A stretch of 64,000 nt of DNA from CAZQVN01 sp964596775 (GCA_964596775.1 CAZQVN010000015.1:17049-81048); one strand, 5' to 3'. Positions 1-8,852 are shown, numbered from the stretch's first letter. Notes: generated by a model not told the origin, from the letters alone. Translations and numbers: made by a program.

Positions 1-105
1 GGAAACGCCGTCGAGGGCATGCACGTTCTCACCCCCGAGATGGTAGACCTTCGTGAGGTCCCGGACTTCGATGAGAGCGCCGTTTCCGGCGGGGCCGCCG
101 GTCAC
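1..105 (-). CDS. ABC transporter ATP-binding protein, N-terminal fragment (MacB/LolD-like)
   Basis: Only the first 35 codons are in the window; the gene runs off the left edge. It starts at GTG (105-103), one base after the TAA of the upstream adaptor gene. The peptide contains LIEVRDLTKVYHLGGENVHA, the usual opening of MacB/LolD/FtsE-type ATPases that energise tripartite efflux or lipoprotein export. It follows a TolC-like channel gene and a HlyD-like adaptor gene on the same strand, so it should be the ATPase of that system. Walker motifs lie outside the window. The permease is presumably further left, which cannot be seen. Confidence 0.75.
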   Translation of the reverse strand, partial: MTGGPAGNGALIEVRDLTKVYHLGGENVHALDGVS

Positions 106-106
106 G

Positions 107-1411
107 TTATTTCTTCTCCTTCCCCTTCTTGCCCTGCTTGATCGGCTTGACCGGAGCGCCGTGCTTGAGTTCACGAAGCGTCTGGAACGGTCCGGTGACG
201 ATCGACTGCTTCGCCTCGATGCTTCCTTCGACCTCGATGTGCGTGTCGTCGGAGATGCCCGTCCGGAGCGGCTCGAAGAACGCCGTGCCGTCGCGATTCA
301 CGAAAACCCCTTCGACGAGCTTCGTTTCGCCGGCGGATGCGGAGGTGTCCTCAGCCTCGTCGTCGGAGTCCTTGTCCTTCCCGGCCTTGTCACCGGCCAG
401 GCGGCGCTCGTACTCCTTCTTCTGGCGCTCGATCGTCTTCGGATCCCGCGCCACCAGCGAGGCGATGGGAATGGCCAGCGCGTTCTCGCGCGTGGCGGTG
501 GTGATCTCCACGTCCGCGGTCATGCCGGGCCGGAGTTCCCCGATGTCGTCGTTGAACAGGACCTTGACCTGGAAATTCGTGGCCGATTCCGCCGTGGCCG
601 ACGCCGACAGCGTGGCGCTGGCCCCGATCTGCGTGACGGTGCCCGGAAAACTCGTGTCGGGCATGGCATCCACGGTGATCTTGACCGGCTGGCCGATCCG
701 GATGTCCACGACGTCCGTTTCGTCCACTTCCGCCTCGACCTGCATCCGGCTCTGGTCGGCGATCGTCAGGATGACCGTCCCCGGATTGTTCATCGTTCCG
801 GTGATCACGATCTCCCCCTGCTTCACGTTCAGCTGCGAGACGATGCCGCCGGTCGGGGCCTTGTAGACCGTCTTGGACAGGTCGTCGGCCGCCGAGGTGA
901 CCTGCGACGTGGCCCGGGCATAGTCCTGGCGCCGCGCCGACAGTTCCGCCTCGGCGATCTTGAGATCCGTTTCCGCGATCTCGATGGCTTCCGGCGAGAC
1001 GAGCTTGTCCTTTTCCATCCGTTTCTGGCGGTCGAGGTTCTGGCGCGACCGTTCGACGCGCGCCTCGGACAGCCGGACGGTGGCCTCCGCGCTCTTTGCC
1101 GCGGCCCGGGCGCTTTCCAGTGCGGCGCGGTACTGCGTGTCGTCGAGGCGGATCAGCAGCCGGCCCGCTTCGACCGTGTCCCCCTCGGCCACGGCCAGCT
1201 CCACGATCCGGCCGGGAACCTGGGCGCTGAGGTTGACGAATTCGGAGGGCTGGACCCGCCCCGGCGCGCGCACCGTGGCGATGATCGTCCGCGTCTCCAC
1301 GGTTTCCAGGCGGACTTCGGACGCCTTCGGACCGGCGTTCTTCTTGAGGTTCAGGACGACGATGGCGCCGAGCGCCACGACCGCGAGGCCGATGATGAGG
1401 ATGCGTTTCAT
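107..1411 (-). CDS. Efflux periplasmic adaptor subunit (HlyD/MacA family)
   Basis: A 434-residue membrane-fusion protein bridging an inner-membrane ABC transporter and the outer-membrane channel. Residues 1-20 form a single N-terminal membrane anchor. A biotinyl-lipoyl-like half (PGRIVELAVAEGDTVEAG) precedes a long alpha-helical hairpin rich in Ala, Glu and Arg (about 95-185). The second lipoyl half (YKAPTGGIVSQLNVKQGEIV) and the beta-barrel (RPGMTADVEI) follow. An unusual charged Lys/Asp/Glu segment (about 330-360) interrupts the membrane-proximal domain, and the C-terminus is very basic. The gene lies 4 nt after the TolC-like gene and 1 nt before the ATPase gene, so the three form one operon. 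The neighbouring ATPase favours a MacA-type over an RND-type adaptor. The substrate is unknown. Confidence 0.9.
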   Translation of the reverse strand: MKRILIIGLAVVALGAIVVLNLKKNAGPKASEVRLETVETRTIIATVRAPGRVQPSEFVNLSAQVPGRIVELAVAEGDTVEAGRLLIRLDDTQYRAALESARAAAKSAEATVRLSEARVERSRQNLDRQKRMEKDKLVSPEAIEIAETDLKIAEAELSARRQDYARATSQVTSAADDLSKTVYKAPTGGIVSQLNVKQGEIVITGTMNNPGTVILTIADQSRMQVEAEVDETDVVDIRIGQPVKITVDAMPDTSFPGTVTQIGASATLSASATAESATNFQVKVLFNDDIGELRPGMTADVEITTATRENALAIPIASLVARDPKTIERQKKEYERRLAGDKAGKDKDSDDEAEDTSASAGETKLVEGVFVNRDGTAFFEPLRTGISDDTHIEVEGSIEAKQSIVTGPFQTLRELKHGAPVKPIKQGKKGKEKK

Positions 1412-1415
1412 GCGT

Positions 1416-2792
1416 CTACCAGGTCTGACGACCGACGGCCCGGTCCAGGCCGGCCTCGGCGCGCTTCAGGGCGGCCATGGCCTGCACCTCGCCGGTGCGG
1501 GCGCGGGTCACGTTGACCTGGGCATCGATGAGCTCGAGGATCGTGCCGAGACCGACGCTGTAGCGCTCCTGGGAGAGCTTCAGGTCCTCCTCGGCGGACG
1601 CGAGCCCCTCGCGGGCGGTTTCGATCTGGCGCTGCGAGGCCCGGATGGCGAGGAGCGCCTCCTTGACCTGCAGTTCCACCTCCAGCGAGAGCTTTTCCAT
1701 CCCGTGTTCCGCGGAGCGCTGCCGGGCCTTGGCGCCGATGATGTTGGCCTCGGTGACGAGGCCGTCGAAGATGTTCCAGCTCAGCCCGATCGAGTAGGAC
1801 CACCGGGTGGTCTTGAAGTTGAGATAGCGGACGTCGGTTTCCGTCGTGGACGGGTCGATGTCGTAGTCCCCGGGCTGGCTCGTCACCCCGTAGCTGTAGC
1901 GGTGGGAAAGAGACGGCAGCTTGGCAGCGAAGGCCGATTTCCGGCTCGCCGACGCGGAACTGAGCCGCAGCCGGGCCGCGGACAGGTCGGGACGATTCCG
2001 CGCGGCTTCCTCGTAGGCCGCCAGCGAATCCACGAGGTCGGCGCGCGGATCCAGCGATTCCACAACGGAGAGCGGAGAGTTGGGCGACAGGCCGAGCGAC
2101 GTAGCCAGGCGGCCCCGCTGAACGTCAACGTTGTTTTCCGCCGTCGTCAGGGCGCTCCGGGCCTCGGCAACGCGGACGCGGGCCTTGAGCACGTCCGTGC
2201 GGGCCACCGACCCCACTTCGAACAGGCTTTCGGTGCGCTTCTGCTCCTCGGACGCCAGGCGCAAATCCTCCTGGCTGACCTCGAGCAGCTTGATGGCTTC
2301 GATCAGCGTGTAGAACTCCTGCCGTACGGCAAGCGCCGCGAGCTGCTCGGCGTTGCGTACGTCGGATGCGGACGCGTTGGCCGCCCGCTTCTCGGAAACG
2401 ATCCGGAGGAGCGTGGGGGCCGAAAGCAGGGTGTGACTGACGTCGATCGAATAGCCGCGGGTGTCCGTCCGCGTCTGGGGAAACTGGACCTCGCTGCCCT
2501 GGCTCGGAAAGTCCTTGAGCGTTCCCTGGGCACGGCTGTGCGTGTAGTTCCAGTCCGCGCCGATGCTGGGCAACAGGCCGCCCCACGCCTGCAGTCTCGC
2601 CGCACGGGCCTGTCCGTGCTGGTCCTCGCTCAGCAGAATGTCGTAGTTGCGTTCCAGCGCGACCCGGACGCATTCGTCCGCCGTCAGCGCTCGCGAAAGA
2701 TCGACGGGCACCGGTTCGGCGAACGCCCCCGGTGCCGCAAGTGAAATAAGAACCGCCGCGATGGCGGTCGAAAATGCCCTGCGGGACCCCAT
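1416..2792 (-). CDS. TolC family outer-membrane efflux protein
   Basis: A 458-residue protein with a signal peptide (about residues 1-25, ending AFA) followed by two repeats of the OEP/TolC family. Each repeat alternates long coiled helices rich in Ala, Arg, Glu and Gln with short beta segments; both carry a RxDvLxAxxxv-like helix start (ARTDVLKARVRVAEAR and TILELIDAQVNVTRAR). Such proteins trimerise into an outer-membrane barrel with a periplasmic helical tunnel. The gene comes first in the efflux operon, with adaptor and ATPase genes downstream. A purine-rich GGGGGGG..AGGA stretch precedes the ATG. An intrinsic terminator separates it from the gene upstream, so it should have its own promoter, but no convincing -35/-10 pair was seen between 2793 and 2864. 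Confidence 0.92.
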   Translation of the reverse strand: MGSRRAFSTAIAAVLISLAAPGAFAEPVPVDLSRALTADECVRVALERNYDILLSEDQHGQARAARLQAWGGLLPSIGADWNYTHSRAQGTLKDFPSQGSEVQFPQTRTDTRGYSIDVSHTLLSAPTLLRIVSEKRAANASASDVRNAEQLAALAVRQEFYTLIEAIKLLEVSQEDLRLASEEQKRTESLFEVGSVARTDVLKARVRVAEARSALTTAENNVDVQRGRLATSLGLSPNSPLSVVESLDPRADLVDSLAAYEEAARNRPDLSAARLRLSSASASRKSAFAAKLPSLSHRYSYGVTSQPGDYDIDPSTTETDVRYLNFKTTRWSYSIGLSWNIFDGLVTEANIIGAKARQRSAEHGMEKLSLEVELQVKEALLAIRASQRQIETAREGLASAEEDLKLSQERYSVGLGTILELIDAQVNVTRARTGEVQAMAALKRAEAGLDRAVGRQTW

Positions 2793-2864
2793 GTCCTGCC
2801 CCCCCTCTGAAAGTCACTCATACGGACCCGTGACCGGCCGGGTTTCAGAAAAACATCCGGCCAA

Positions 2865-2893
2865 GAAAAAAGCGGGCCGTCCGGGGACCCGCT
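2865..2893 (-). terminator. Intrinsic terminator after the ExbB/TolQ-like gene
   Basis: Read on the minus strand there is a hairpin AGCGGG...CCCGCT (2893-2871) followed directly by a run of T (2871-2865). It lies 37 nt after the stop of the leftward ExbB-like gene and before the TolC operon, so it separates two transcription units. This is the only classical stem plus U-tract terminator found in the window. Confidence 0.75.
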
Positions 2894-2929
2894 TCTTTCT
2901 CTGATATCGACGCTCCAGAACGGGGCCTC

Positions 2930-3823
2930 TCAGGCCGTGCGGCCCTTGATGCGACCCTGGTTCTGCTGAAGGATTTCGACGAGTTCGTCTCCTGCCTCTT
3001 CCATCTGGACGTTGACGGTGTCGATCCGGGCCGAGATCAGGTTGATGAAGACGTTGACGATGATGGCGATGGCGATGCCGGTGGTGGTGGTCACGACCGC
3101 CTCGGAAATACCGCCGATGGCCTGGGGAGCGTTGACCCGGCCCGATTCCACGGCGGCGTCGAACGCGTGCAGCAGTCCCATGACCGTTCCGAGGAAACCG
3201 AGGAGCGGCGCGGACTGGCTGACGAACGCGAGAATGCCGAGCCCCCGGCGCATGCCGATCAGGTGCGACAGGCTGGCCGTGGCCACCGCCTTTTCCGCTC
3301 CCTCGACGCCGCGGGAGGCGCGCTGAAGCCCGTAGGTGACCACGGAGGGCACCGGACCTTTCGAGCGGCTGCAGACTTCGAGCCCGCCGTTGATCCCTTT
3401 TTCACCGACCGCCTTGCTCACCTCGCCCATGAACCGGGCGACGTCGACACGGCCGCGGGACAGCGACAGGAACCGCTCCAGCGACACGAGCAGGGCTCCG
3501 ATGCCCATGACGACAAGAACCCAGAAAATCGTGCCCCCCTCCTGGGCCGCGAAGGAAAAGAAAGATCCCTGCGGGCGCACGATGGGCGGAGGGGGCGCGT
3601 CGGGCACGTCGGAAGGAAGATCCATGGGAAACGCATCGTTGGTTCCCGTCTGGCCCTCGGTCGTCTGTGCCGGCGCATCCGTTTGTGCCGGTGCCTCCGC
3701 CGGGGTTTGCGTATCCGCTGCGGTGCCGCCGTGCTGTGCCGATGCGGCGGTCGCGCAGAACCCGAGAAGGGCCAGTGCGAAGACAGCCGAGACGGGCAAC
3801 CGGAATGATCTCCTGTGAAGCAT
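2930..3823 (-). CDS. MotA/TolQ/ExbB proton-channel family protein with N-terminal extension
   Basis: A 297-residue inner-membrane protein. Residues 1-29 look like a signal peptide or first membrane segment. A Gln/Thr/Pro/Ala-rich linker (about 30-85, including DAPPPP) follows, then the family core: one membrane helix (TIFWVLVVMGIGALLVSLER) and a pair of helices with the hallmark PLLGFLGTVMGLL and the TTTGIAIAI segment. ExbB/TolQ proteins form pentamers that turn proton flow into work on an ExbD/TolR partner. No ExbD/TolR gene is next to it, which is unusual. An AAGGAG site precedes the ATG, and a strong promoter (3914-3942) and a terminator (2865-2893) make it a single-gene unit. The periplasmic linker is longer than in ExbB. 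Confidence 0.88.
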   Translation of the reverse strand: MLHRRSFRLPVSAVFALALLGFCATAASAQHGGTAADTQTPAEAPAQTDAPAQTTEGQTGTNDAFPMDLPSDVPDAPPPPIVRPQGSFFSFAAQEGGTIFWVLVVMGIGALLVSLERFLSLSRGRVDVARFMGEVSKAVGEKGINGGLEVCSRSKGPVPSVVTYGLQRASRGVEGAEKAVATASLSHLIGMRRGLGILAFVSQSAPLLGFLGTVMGLLHAFDAAVESGRVNAPQAIGGISEAVVTTTTGIAIAIIVNVFINLISARIDTVNVQMEEAGDELVEILQQNQGRIKGRTA

Positions 3824-3913
3824 GGAATCGAGTCTCCTTCGTTCAAGCCTGCGCGTTAAGTTCTGTCATGAGTCAAAGTTCGACGACTCGAGGGGTTGTT
3901 GAGCCGCCGGGGA

Positions 3914-3942
3914 ATACTAGGCGCGGATCCCCCCTCTGTCAA
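3914..3942 (-). promoter_or_regulatory. Sigma-70-type promoter for the ExbB/TolQ-like gene
   Basis: On the minus strand TTGACA (3942-3937) is separated by exactly 17 nt from TAGTAT (3919-3914). The perfect -35 lies immediately after the asnS stop codon. Predicted transcription starts near 3907, giving an untranslated leader of about 80 nt that contains the short inverted repeat GAGTC...GACTC. It makes the ExbB-like gene independent of asnS. Confidence 0.65.
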
Positions 3943-3945
3943 CCG

Positions 3946-5238
3946 TTATGGAGCCAGGCGGTTCAGCATCCTCGGGAACGGAATGGTCTCCCGAACATGG
4001 GGCAGTCCGCAGATCCAGGCGAGGGTCCGCTCTACCCCGAGGCCGAACCCCGAGTGGGGAACGCTGCCGTAACGCCGGATGTCCAGGTACCATTTGAAAG
4101 CCTCTTCCGGAAGTCCGTGCTCGGCGATCCGGGACACGAGCACGTCGAGGTTTTCCTCCCGCTGGCCGCCCCCGACGATCTCGCCGTACCCCTCCGGAGC
4201 GAGAAGGTCGCAGGACAGGGACAGTCGGCTGTCCTCCGGATCGGTCTTCATGTAGAACGCCTTCACGGCGGCCGGGAAGCGGTGCACGAAGATCGGGGTC
4301 TCCCGCGACTCCGTGAGGATCGTTTCGTCGGTCCCGCCGAAATCGCCGCCCCATTCGAACGTGCCCCGGGACTGAAGCTCCGTGGCCGCGTCATTGTAGT
4401 GAACGCGCGGAAACGGGGCGCGGATGTTCTCGAGCAGCCTGGTGTCCCGTTCGAGGAGTTTCAGTTCCTCCTTTCTCCGGTCGAGAACCCGGGCCACCAG
4501 GGAGGACACGAACTGCTCGATCAAGGCCATGTTGTCGTCCAGGTCCGCCCAGGCCACTTCCGGCTCCACCATCCAGAATTCCGTGAGATGCCGGCGCGTC
4601 TTCGACTTTTCGGCGCGAAACGTCGGGCCGAAGCAGTAGACCTTTCCCATGGCCATGGCCGCGGCCTCCATGTACAGCTGGCCGCTCTGGGTCAGGTACG
4701 CCTTCTCGTCAAAGTAGTCCGTCTCGAAGAGATTCGAGGTTCCCTCGCAGGCGTTCGGCGTGAAGATCGGCGCATCCACGAGCGTGAACCCCCGCTCGTT
4801 CAGGAAGTCGCGGATGCCGGCGACGATTTCGTGACGGACGCGGAGGATCGCGTGCTGGCGGCTGGACCGGATCCACAGGTGCCGGTGGTCCATCAGGAAT
4901 TCCGTGCCGTGCTCCTTCGGGGTGATCGGATAGTCCGGCGATCCGGACACGCCCCGGACCGATGTCACGGTCAGTTCGTATCCCCCGGGCGCCCGTTCGT
5001 CCGCGCGCACGAGGCCGGTCACCGTGAGCGAGGACTCCTGGGACTGGGCCTCGCAGGCCTCCCAGGTCGCTTCATCCACGTCCTTGCGGGACACGACGCA
5101 CTGGACCGTGCCGGTGCCGTCGCGGACCAGCAGAAAGTAGAGTTTGCCACTGTGCCTCTTGTTGTACAGCCAGCCCCGGACCTGAACCTCTTCGCCCGGG
5201 TGCCCGCCCAGTTCCTCAACGTAAACGGCTGTCGCCAC
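3946..5238 (-). CDS. asnS: Asparagine--tRNA ligase
   Basis: A 430-residue class IIb aminoacyl-tRNA synthetase that charges tRNA-Asn with asparagine in the cytoplasm. The N-terminal OB-fold anticodon-binding domain (about 15-100, VQVRGWLYNKRHSGKLYFLL) is followed by the catalytic core. Motif 2 includes FRAEKSKTRRHLTEF (about 207-221) and motif 3 is GFGLGVERTLAW near the C-terminus. The length matches bacterial AsnRS. The sequence after motif 2 (WMVEPEVAW) favours AsnRS over AspRS, and the large AspRS insertion domain is absent. It has a TTGACA-N17-TATTCT promoter upstream and is transcribed away from the TPR membrane-protein gene. Confidence 0.95.
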   Translation of the reverse strand: MATAVYVEELGGHPGEEVQVRGWLYNKRHSGKLYFLLVRDGTGTVQCVVSRKDVDEATWEACEAQSQESSLTVTGLVRADERAPGGYELTVTSVRGVSGSPDYPITPKEHGTEFLMDHRHLWIRSSRQHAILRVRHEIVAGIRDFLNERGFTLVDAPIFTPNACEGTSNLFETDYFDEKAYLTQSGQLYMEAAAMAMGKVYCFGPTFRAEKSKTRRHLTEFWMVEPEVAWADLDDNMALIEQFVSSLVARVLDRRKEELKLLERDTRLLENIRAPFPRVHYNDAATELQSRGTFEWGGDFGGTDETILTESRETPIFVHRFPAAVKAFYMKTDPEDSRLSLSCDLLAPEGYGEIVGGGQREENLDVLVSRIAEHGLPEEAFKWYLDIRRYGSVPHSGFGLGVERTLAWICGLPHVRETIPFPRMLNRLAP

Positions 5239-5300
5239 GGTGCCTCTTTTCCGAGAACAGATACTTCAAGTGGGTCGAAAGACTGCCGATAGAATGCAGG

Positions 5301-5329
5301 AGAATAACGGCCGTCCCACCGGGTGTCAA
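5301..5329 (-). promoter_or_regulatory. Sigma-70-type promoter for asnS
   Basis: On the minus strand TTGACA (5329-5324), a 17-nt spacer and TATTCT (5306-5301). The predicted start near 5294 leaves a leader of about 55 nt before the asnS ATG at 5238. The hexamer and spacing copy the promoter found upstream of the ExbB-like gene. Confidence 0.65.
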
Positions 5330-5356
5330 ACCGGGTCGCCATGGAGGTTAAAGGTA

Positions 5357-7186
5357 ATGATTACAGGCAGTTGCCCAAGAGCCAACCGCCTTGGAACGGG
5401 CCTCCTTGGCCTGGTCCTCGGACTTCTCGGCGGGGCCATTCCGGCCCTCGCGCAGTCCGACGGCCCCCCCAATCCGATCGTCCAGGCTCAGAAGTTGTAC
5501 CGGGATGGTCGTGCCGACCAGGAAGCCGGTCGTCCCGACCAGGCCCGCCGCAAGTTCCAGGAGGCGATCCACCTGGATCCGACCTACGCGGATCCCTGGT
5601 ACGCCACGGCGGCCACATATCTGCCGTTTCGCCCCGACGCGGCCATTTCGGCCGTTTCCGACGGATTCAAGGCCGAGTTCCGGACCTTCCGCGGACAGCA
5701 TCGTGTCCTGATGAACGGGTCGCTGATGCTCCTCCTCATGCTGTCCGGCGCGCTGGTGGGCACGGCCGGTATCATCACCCTGCGCGGCCTTCGTCACTTC
5801 CAGCACCCGATCGCGGAGTTGTTCCGCCGGCGGCTGCCCGCCCTCGCGGCGGCGATCGCCGCCTGGATCATCGTGATCCAGCCGGCACTGTGGGGCCTCG
5901 GACTTTTCTGGACGATGGCGATCGCTCTCGGGCTCCTCTGGGAGTACCACTCCCGCGGAGAGCGACGCATCGTCATCGCCACGCTCCTGATTTCCCTGGT
6001 GGTTCCCGTTTCGTTTCACTTCCTGTCGAGAGTCGCGGCGCCGCTCAATCCGGAATCGAATGCGTATCTGCTGAGCGCCGCATCGGAGTCCCCCGACCTT
6101 CCCAACCTGAAGGACGCGCTGAGCCGGGTGAGCCAGGCCAACCCGGACGATCCCGGCCCCCGCATGGCCATGGGGCTGATCGCCGAACGCACCTCGGACT
6201 GGACGACGGCGGAATCGGAGTACCGCAGGGCGCTCGAACTGGACGGATCGAAGGCGCGGCTGCACAACAACCTCGGCAACGTTCTGGCCCAGACGGGCCG
6301 GCTGGATGAAGCCGTGGACGAGTACAGGAAATCCGTCGACAGCGACCCGAAGCTCGCGGCGCCGCACTTCAATCTCAGCCAGGCCTATGCGCGCCGGCTG
6401 CAGTTCGACCTCGTCGACTCGGAAATGAAGAAGGCGACGGATCTCGACTTCGACGGCATGCGCTCGGCCATTGCGAACACGGTCGACGGCCGGAAGGCGC
6501 TGATCAGCCTCGGGCTGTCGTCGGAGGAGCTGTGGCAGGCCACGTTCGACCAGCCGGCCTCGTTCCGGCTCGGACTCCCCCGGGCCATGGCTTTCCTCTA
6601 CGACGGAGCGCTGAACCTTCTTCCCGTCGGAACGCTGGTGCTGTTCCTGCTCGGACTGGTCGTCGGCCGCCGGGTCCACCGCTTTCTGCCCACGTACGCC
6701 TGCGCCCACTGCGGCAACGTGGTCTGCCGGAAGTGCCTGCGCCGCATCCGGAAACACGCGTACTGCGCGTCCTGCGGCGACACGATCCTGTCGTTGAAGT
6801 CCACGGAATTCACGAGGATGCTGCTGGACCGCCGCCTCAACGAGGATCGCGGACTCAAGCAGATGGCAACCCTGGCCCTGAAGGTCATGATCCCGGGCTG
6901 GGAGGCCGTGCGGCGCGGGCGGCCGATCATCGGCTTCGGGCTGATGGCGGCATTCATGGCCCTGCTGAGCCCGGTACTCATGCGCGGCCTGCCGGTCAAG
7001 TCCGTACCGAGCCTTCCGGACATGCCGGGGGCAACGCTGCTGATCTACTTTGCGACGGGCATGCTGGCGCTCTACGGCGCGACCGTGCTGATTCTCCGGG
7101 TGCTCCCGGAACCGGAATCCGCGCTCATGCGACCTGAACTCGGCATGGTGCCGGGTCGAAGCCACCCGATGGATCGGGCAGCGTAG
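5357..7186 (+). CDS. TPR membrane protein with a cysteine zinc ribbon
   Basis: A 609-residue predicted inner-membrane protein of unknown function. The start at ATG 5357 is chosen because GGAGG (5343-5347) lies at a normal distance and the next residues form a signal-anchor ending ALAQ; an open frame continues upstream without an SD. The order is: signal segment, one TPR-like pair (about 40-80), three membrane helices (about 110-215), a TPR block (about 260-370, with HNNLGNVLAQTGRLDEAVDE), one membrane helix, a six-cysteine ribbon of three CxxC pairs (CAHC, CRKC, CASC), then two more membrane helices. Similar TPR/zinc-ribbon proteins occur in delta-proteobacterial and FCB genomes without an assigned role. 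The DUF4388 gene follows 8 nt downstream, so the two probably form an operon. Confidence 0.8.
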   Translation: MITGSCPRANRLGTGLLGLVLGLLGGAIPALAQSDGPPNPIVQAQKLYRDGRADQEAGRPDQARRKFQEAIHLDPTYADPWYATAATYLPFRPDAAISAVSDGFKAEFRTFRGQHRVLMNGSLMLLLMLSGALVGTAGIITLRGLRHFQHPIAELFRRRLPALAAAIAAWIIVIQPALWGLGLFWTMAIALGLLWEYHSRGERRIVIATLLISLVVPVSFHFLSRVAAPLNPESNAYLLSAASESPDLPNLKDALSRVSQANPDDPGPRMAMGLIAERTSDWTTAESEYRRALELDGSKARLHNNLGNVLAQTGRLDEAVDEYRKSVDSDPKLAAPHFNLSQAYARRLQFDLVDSEMKKATDLDFDGMRSAIANTVDGRKALISLGLSSEELWQATFDQPASFRLGLPRAMAFLYDGALNLLPVGTLVLFLLGLVVGRRVHRFLPTYACAHCGNVVCRKCLRRIRKHAYCASCGDTILSLKSTEFTRMLLDRRLNEDRGLKQMATLALKVMIPGWEAVRRGRPIIGFGLMAAFMALLSPVLMRGLPVKSVPSLPDMPGATLLIYFATGMLALYGATVLILRVLPEPESALMRPELGMVPGRSHPMDRAA

Positions 7187-7194
7187 GTATCACG

Positions 7195-8214
7195 ATGGGA
7201 CTCTCCGGAAACCTCGAATCCTTCGGCGTACCCGAAATCCTCCAGCTCCTGGCGCTGCAGCGCAAGTCGGGCGTGCTGAGCCTCGTCCGGGAGGATGGAG
7301 CGCGCCAGGTGCTGTTCCTGGAACGCGGGCGCATCGTGGCCACCCGCGACCGCCGCGACACGAACGAGGACCCGTTCCTGAAATTCCTGAGCGGCGCCAA
7401 TTTCATCACCGCGGAGCAGCTCGAAACGATCCAGCGCATCCAGTCCCAGTCCGGCAAGGACGCCGTCTACGTCATGCTCTCCGGCGGCATCGTCGGGCGG
7501 GACCGGCTCGTCGAGGCGGTCATGCAGCACACGCAGCAGATCGTGGACGACCTGCTGCACTGGACGCAGGGTTCGTACGAGTTTTCCGGCGACGAGCGCT
7601 CCGTCCCCAAGCAGACCCTCAAGGTTCCCCTGAACATCGAGGAACTGCTCATGGAGGGGATGCGGCGGATGGACGAACTGGCCACGATCAAGCAGGCCGT
7701 TCTCGCCCCGGATCTGTATCTGCTCCGGTCCGAGGATCCCGTGGATCGCGGCGACATGTCCCGCGAGCTGCTGGTCGTCTTCGACCTCGTCCGGGAATCG
7801 ACGACCGTGGAAACGCTCGTGGCCCACTCGCCGCTCGGCGAATACACGACGTACGAAGTGATCTCGACGCTGCTGAACCAGGGAGCCCTCGTCGTCGATC
7901 CCTGTCCCCCGCCGCCGTCCGACGACCTGAATCCCGCGCCTCTCGAGGTCGTGATGCCGGTCCGCCGGCAACCGATCTATTCCACCTGGGCCGGTGTTCT
8001 CATCCTGACCGTCGTTTCGGCGGGTTTCGGCCTTGCGTCGGGCAACGCGTTCCGGAACCGCTCGATCGGGCTTCTTCCGCGGGAGATCGCGGAGGCGCGT
8101 CATCGTGCCGACGTGGCGCTGGCCACCGAGGTCTACGAAGCCGCAACCGGCCAGGACCGCCCCGCCGTCGACCGGATGGTCACGGAAGGCTACCTCCGGC
8201 CCCGCTCCCGATAG
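7195..8214 (+). CDS. DUF4388 (PATAN-like) domain protein with membrane helix
   Basis: A 339-residue protein opening with MGLSGNLESFGVPEILQLLA and continuing GVLSLVREDG and FLERGRIVAT. This is the DUF4388/PATAN domain, found at the N-terminus of PatA-type response regulators and other signalling proteins. A helical region (about 60-200) leads to one membrane segment (about 260-282, TWAGVLILTVVSAGFGLASG) and a short tail. No enzyme motif is visible. It is probably a signalling or scaffold partner of the TPR/zinc-ribbon protein encoded just upstream. Its last 25 nt overlap the convergent gmhB gene. Confidence 0.8.
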   Translation: MGLSGNLESFGVPEILQLLALQRKSGVLSLVREDGARQVLFLERGRIVATRDRRDTNEDPFLKFLSGANFITAEQLETIQRIQSQSGKDAVYVMLSGGIVGRDRLVEAVMQHTQQIVDDLLHWTQGSYEFSGDERSVPKQTLKVPLNIEELLMEGMRRMDELATIKQAVLAPDLYLLRSEDPVDRGDMSRELLVVFDLVRESTTVETLVAHSPLGEYTTYEVISTLLNQGALVVDPCPPPPSDDLNPAPLEVVMPVRRQPIYSTWAGVLILTVVSAGFGLASGNAFRNRSIGLLPREIAEARHRADVALATEVYEAATGQDRPAVDRMVTEGYLRPRSR

Positions 8215-8852
8215 GCAAGGATTCTCCCGGCCAGGGCCCTCAGCGTGCCCCCGGTCCGTTTCGCGCGGCGGCCCGCCGGGGTCGCGCGCGTTCGTGAGCC
8301 GTAACCGGTCAGCACGAGCCCCGTCCGGCACCCCGCCGCCTCCCCCGCCTCGAGATCCGACGCGCTGTCCCCGATCATCCAGGATTCGGCGGGATCCACG
8401 CCCAGGGCGCGGGCCGCGCCCAGTATCATTCCGGGAGCCGGCTTGCGGCAGGAACACGGGCCCGTGAAATCGGGGTGATGCGGGCAGACCTCGACCCTGT
8501 CCAGCTTCACCCGCTCCCCGGCGAGGAGTTCGCGGAGCAGCCGGTTCAGGCGATCCACGTCCCGGCGCGTCATGAGCCCGCGGGCGACTCCCGCCTGGTT
8601 CGTGACCACGACAAGCCGCGCGCCGGCATCCCGCAGCATCCGGAGCGCGGCGCCGACGCCGTTGTACAGCCGCGCCTGCCGCGGGTCCCGCAGGTAGGGC
8701 ACGAGATGGAACAGCGTCCCGTCCCGGTCCAGGAAGACGGCCCAGTTCCGCTGCGCGGCGCGCCCGGGCTTGCGAGCCGGGGCGGCCCCCGGAACGCTTC
8801 GTTTTCCGCGCGTGGCGCGCGCGGGCGGCGACGTCCGCGGACGGCCGCTCAT
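8190..8852 (-). CDS. gmhB: D-glycero-D-manno-heptose 1,7-bisphosphate 7-phosphatase
   Basis: A 220-residue HAD-IIIA phosphatase that removes the 7-phosphate of heptose bisphosphate on the way to ADP- or GDP-heptose for LPS or glycoproteins. The nucleophile motif FLDRDGT gives Asp42 and Asp44. VVVTNQAGVARG is motif II, and the zinc loop CPHHPDFTGPCSCRKPAPG is diagnostic for GmhB. GDSASDLEAG is the motif IV acidic pair. The start ATG 8852 overlaps the waaF stop as ATGA; the open frame extends upstream only as a waaF shadow. About 30 N-terminal residues are basic and Pro/Ala-rich, beyond the usual domain. HisB-N is the alternative but no his genes are near. Confidence 0.88.
   Translation of the reverse strand: MSGRPRTSPPARATRGKRSVPGAAPARKPGRAAQRNWAVFLDRDGTLFHLVPYLRDPRQARLYNGVGAALRMLRDAGARLVVVTNQAGVARGLMTRRDVDRLNRLLRELLAGERVKLDRVEVCPHHPDFTGPCSCRKPAPGMILGAARALGVDPAESWMIGDSASDLEAGEAAGCRTGLVLTGYGSRTRATPAGRRAKRTGGTLRALAGRILAYRERGRR

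Noticed and set aside
107..1411. RND-type efflux adaptor
   Set aside because: The next gene begins as an ABC ATPase, so a MacA-like role is better supported.
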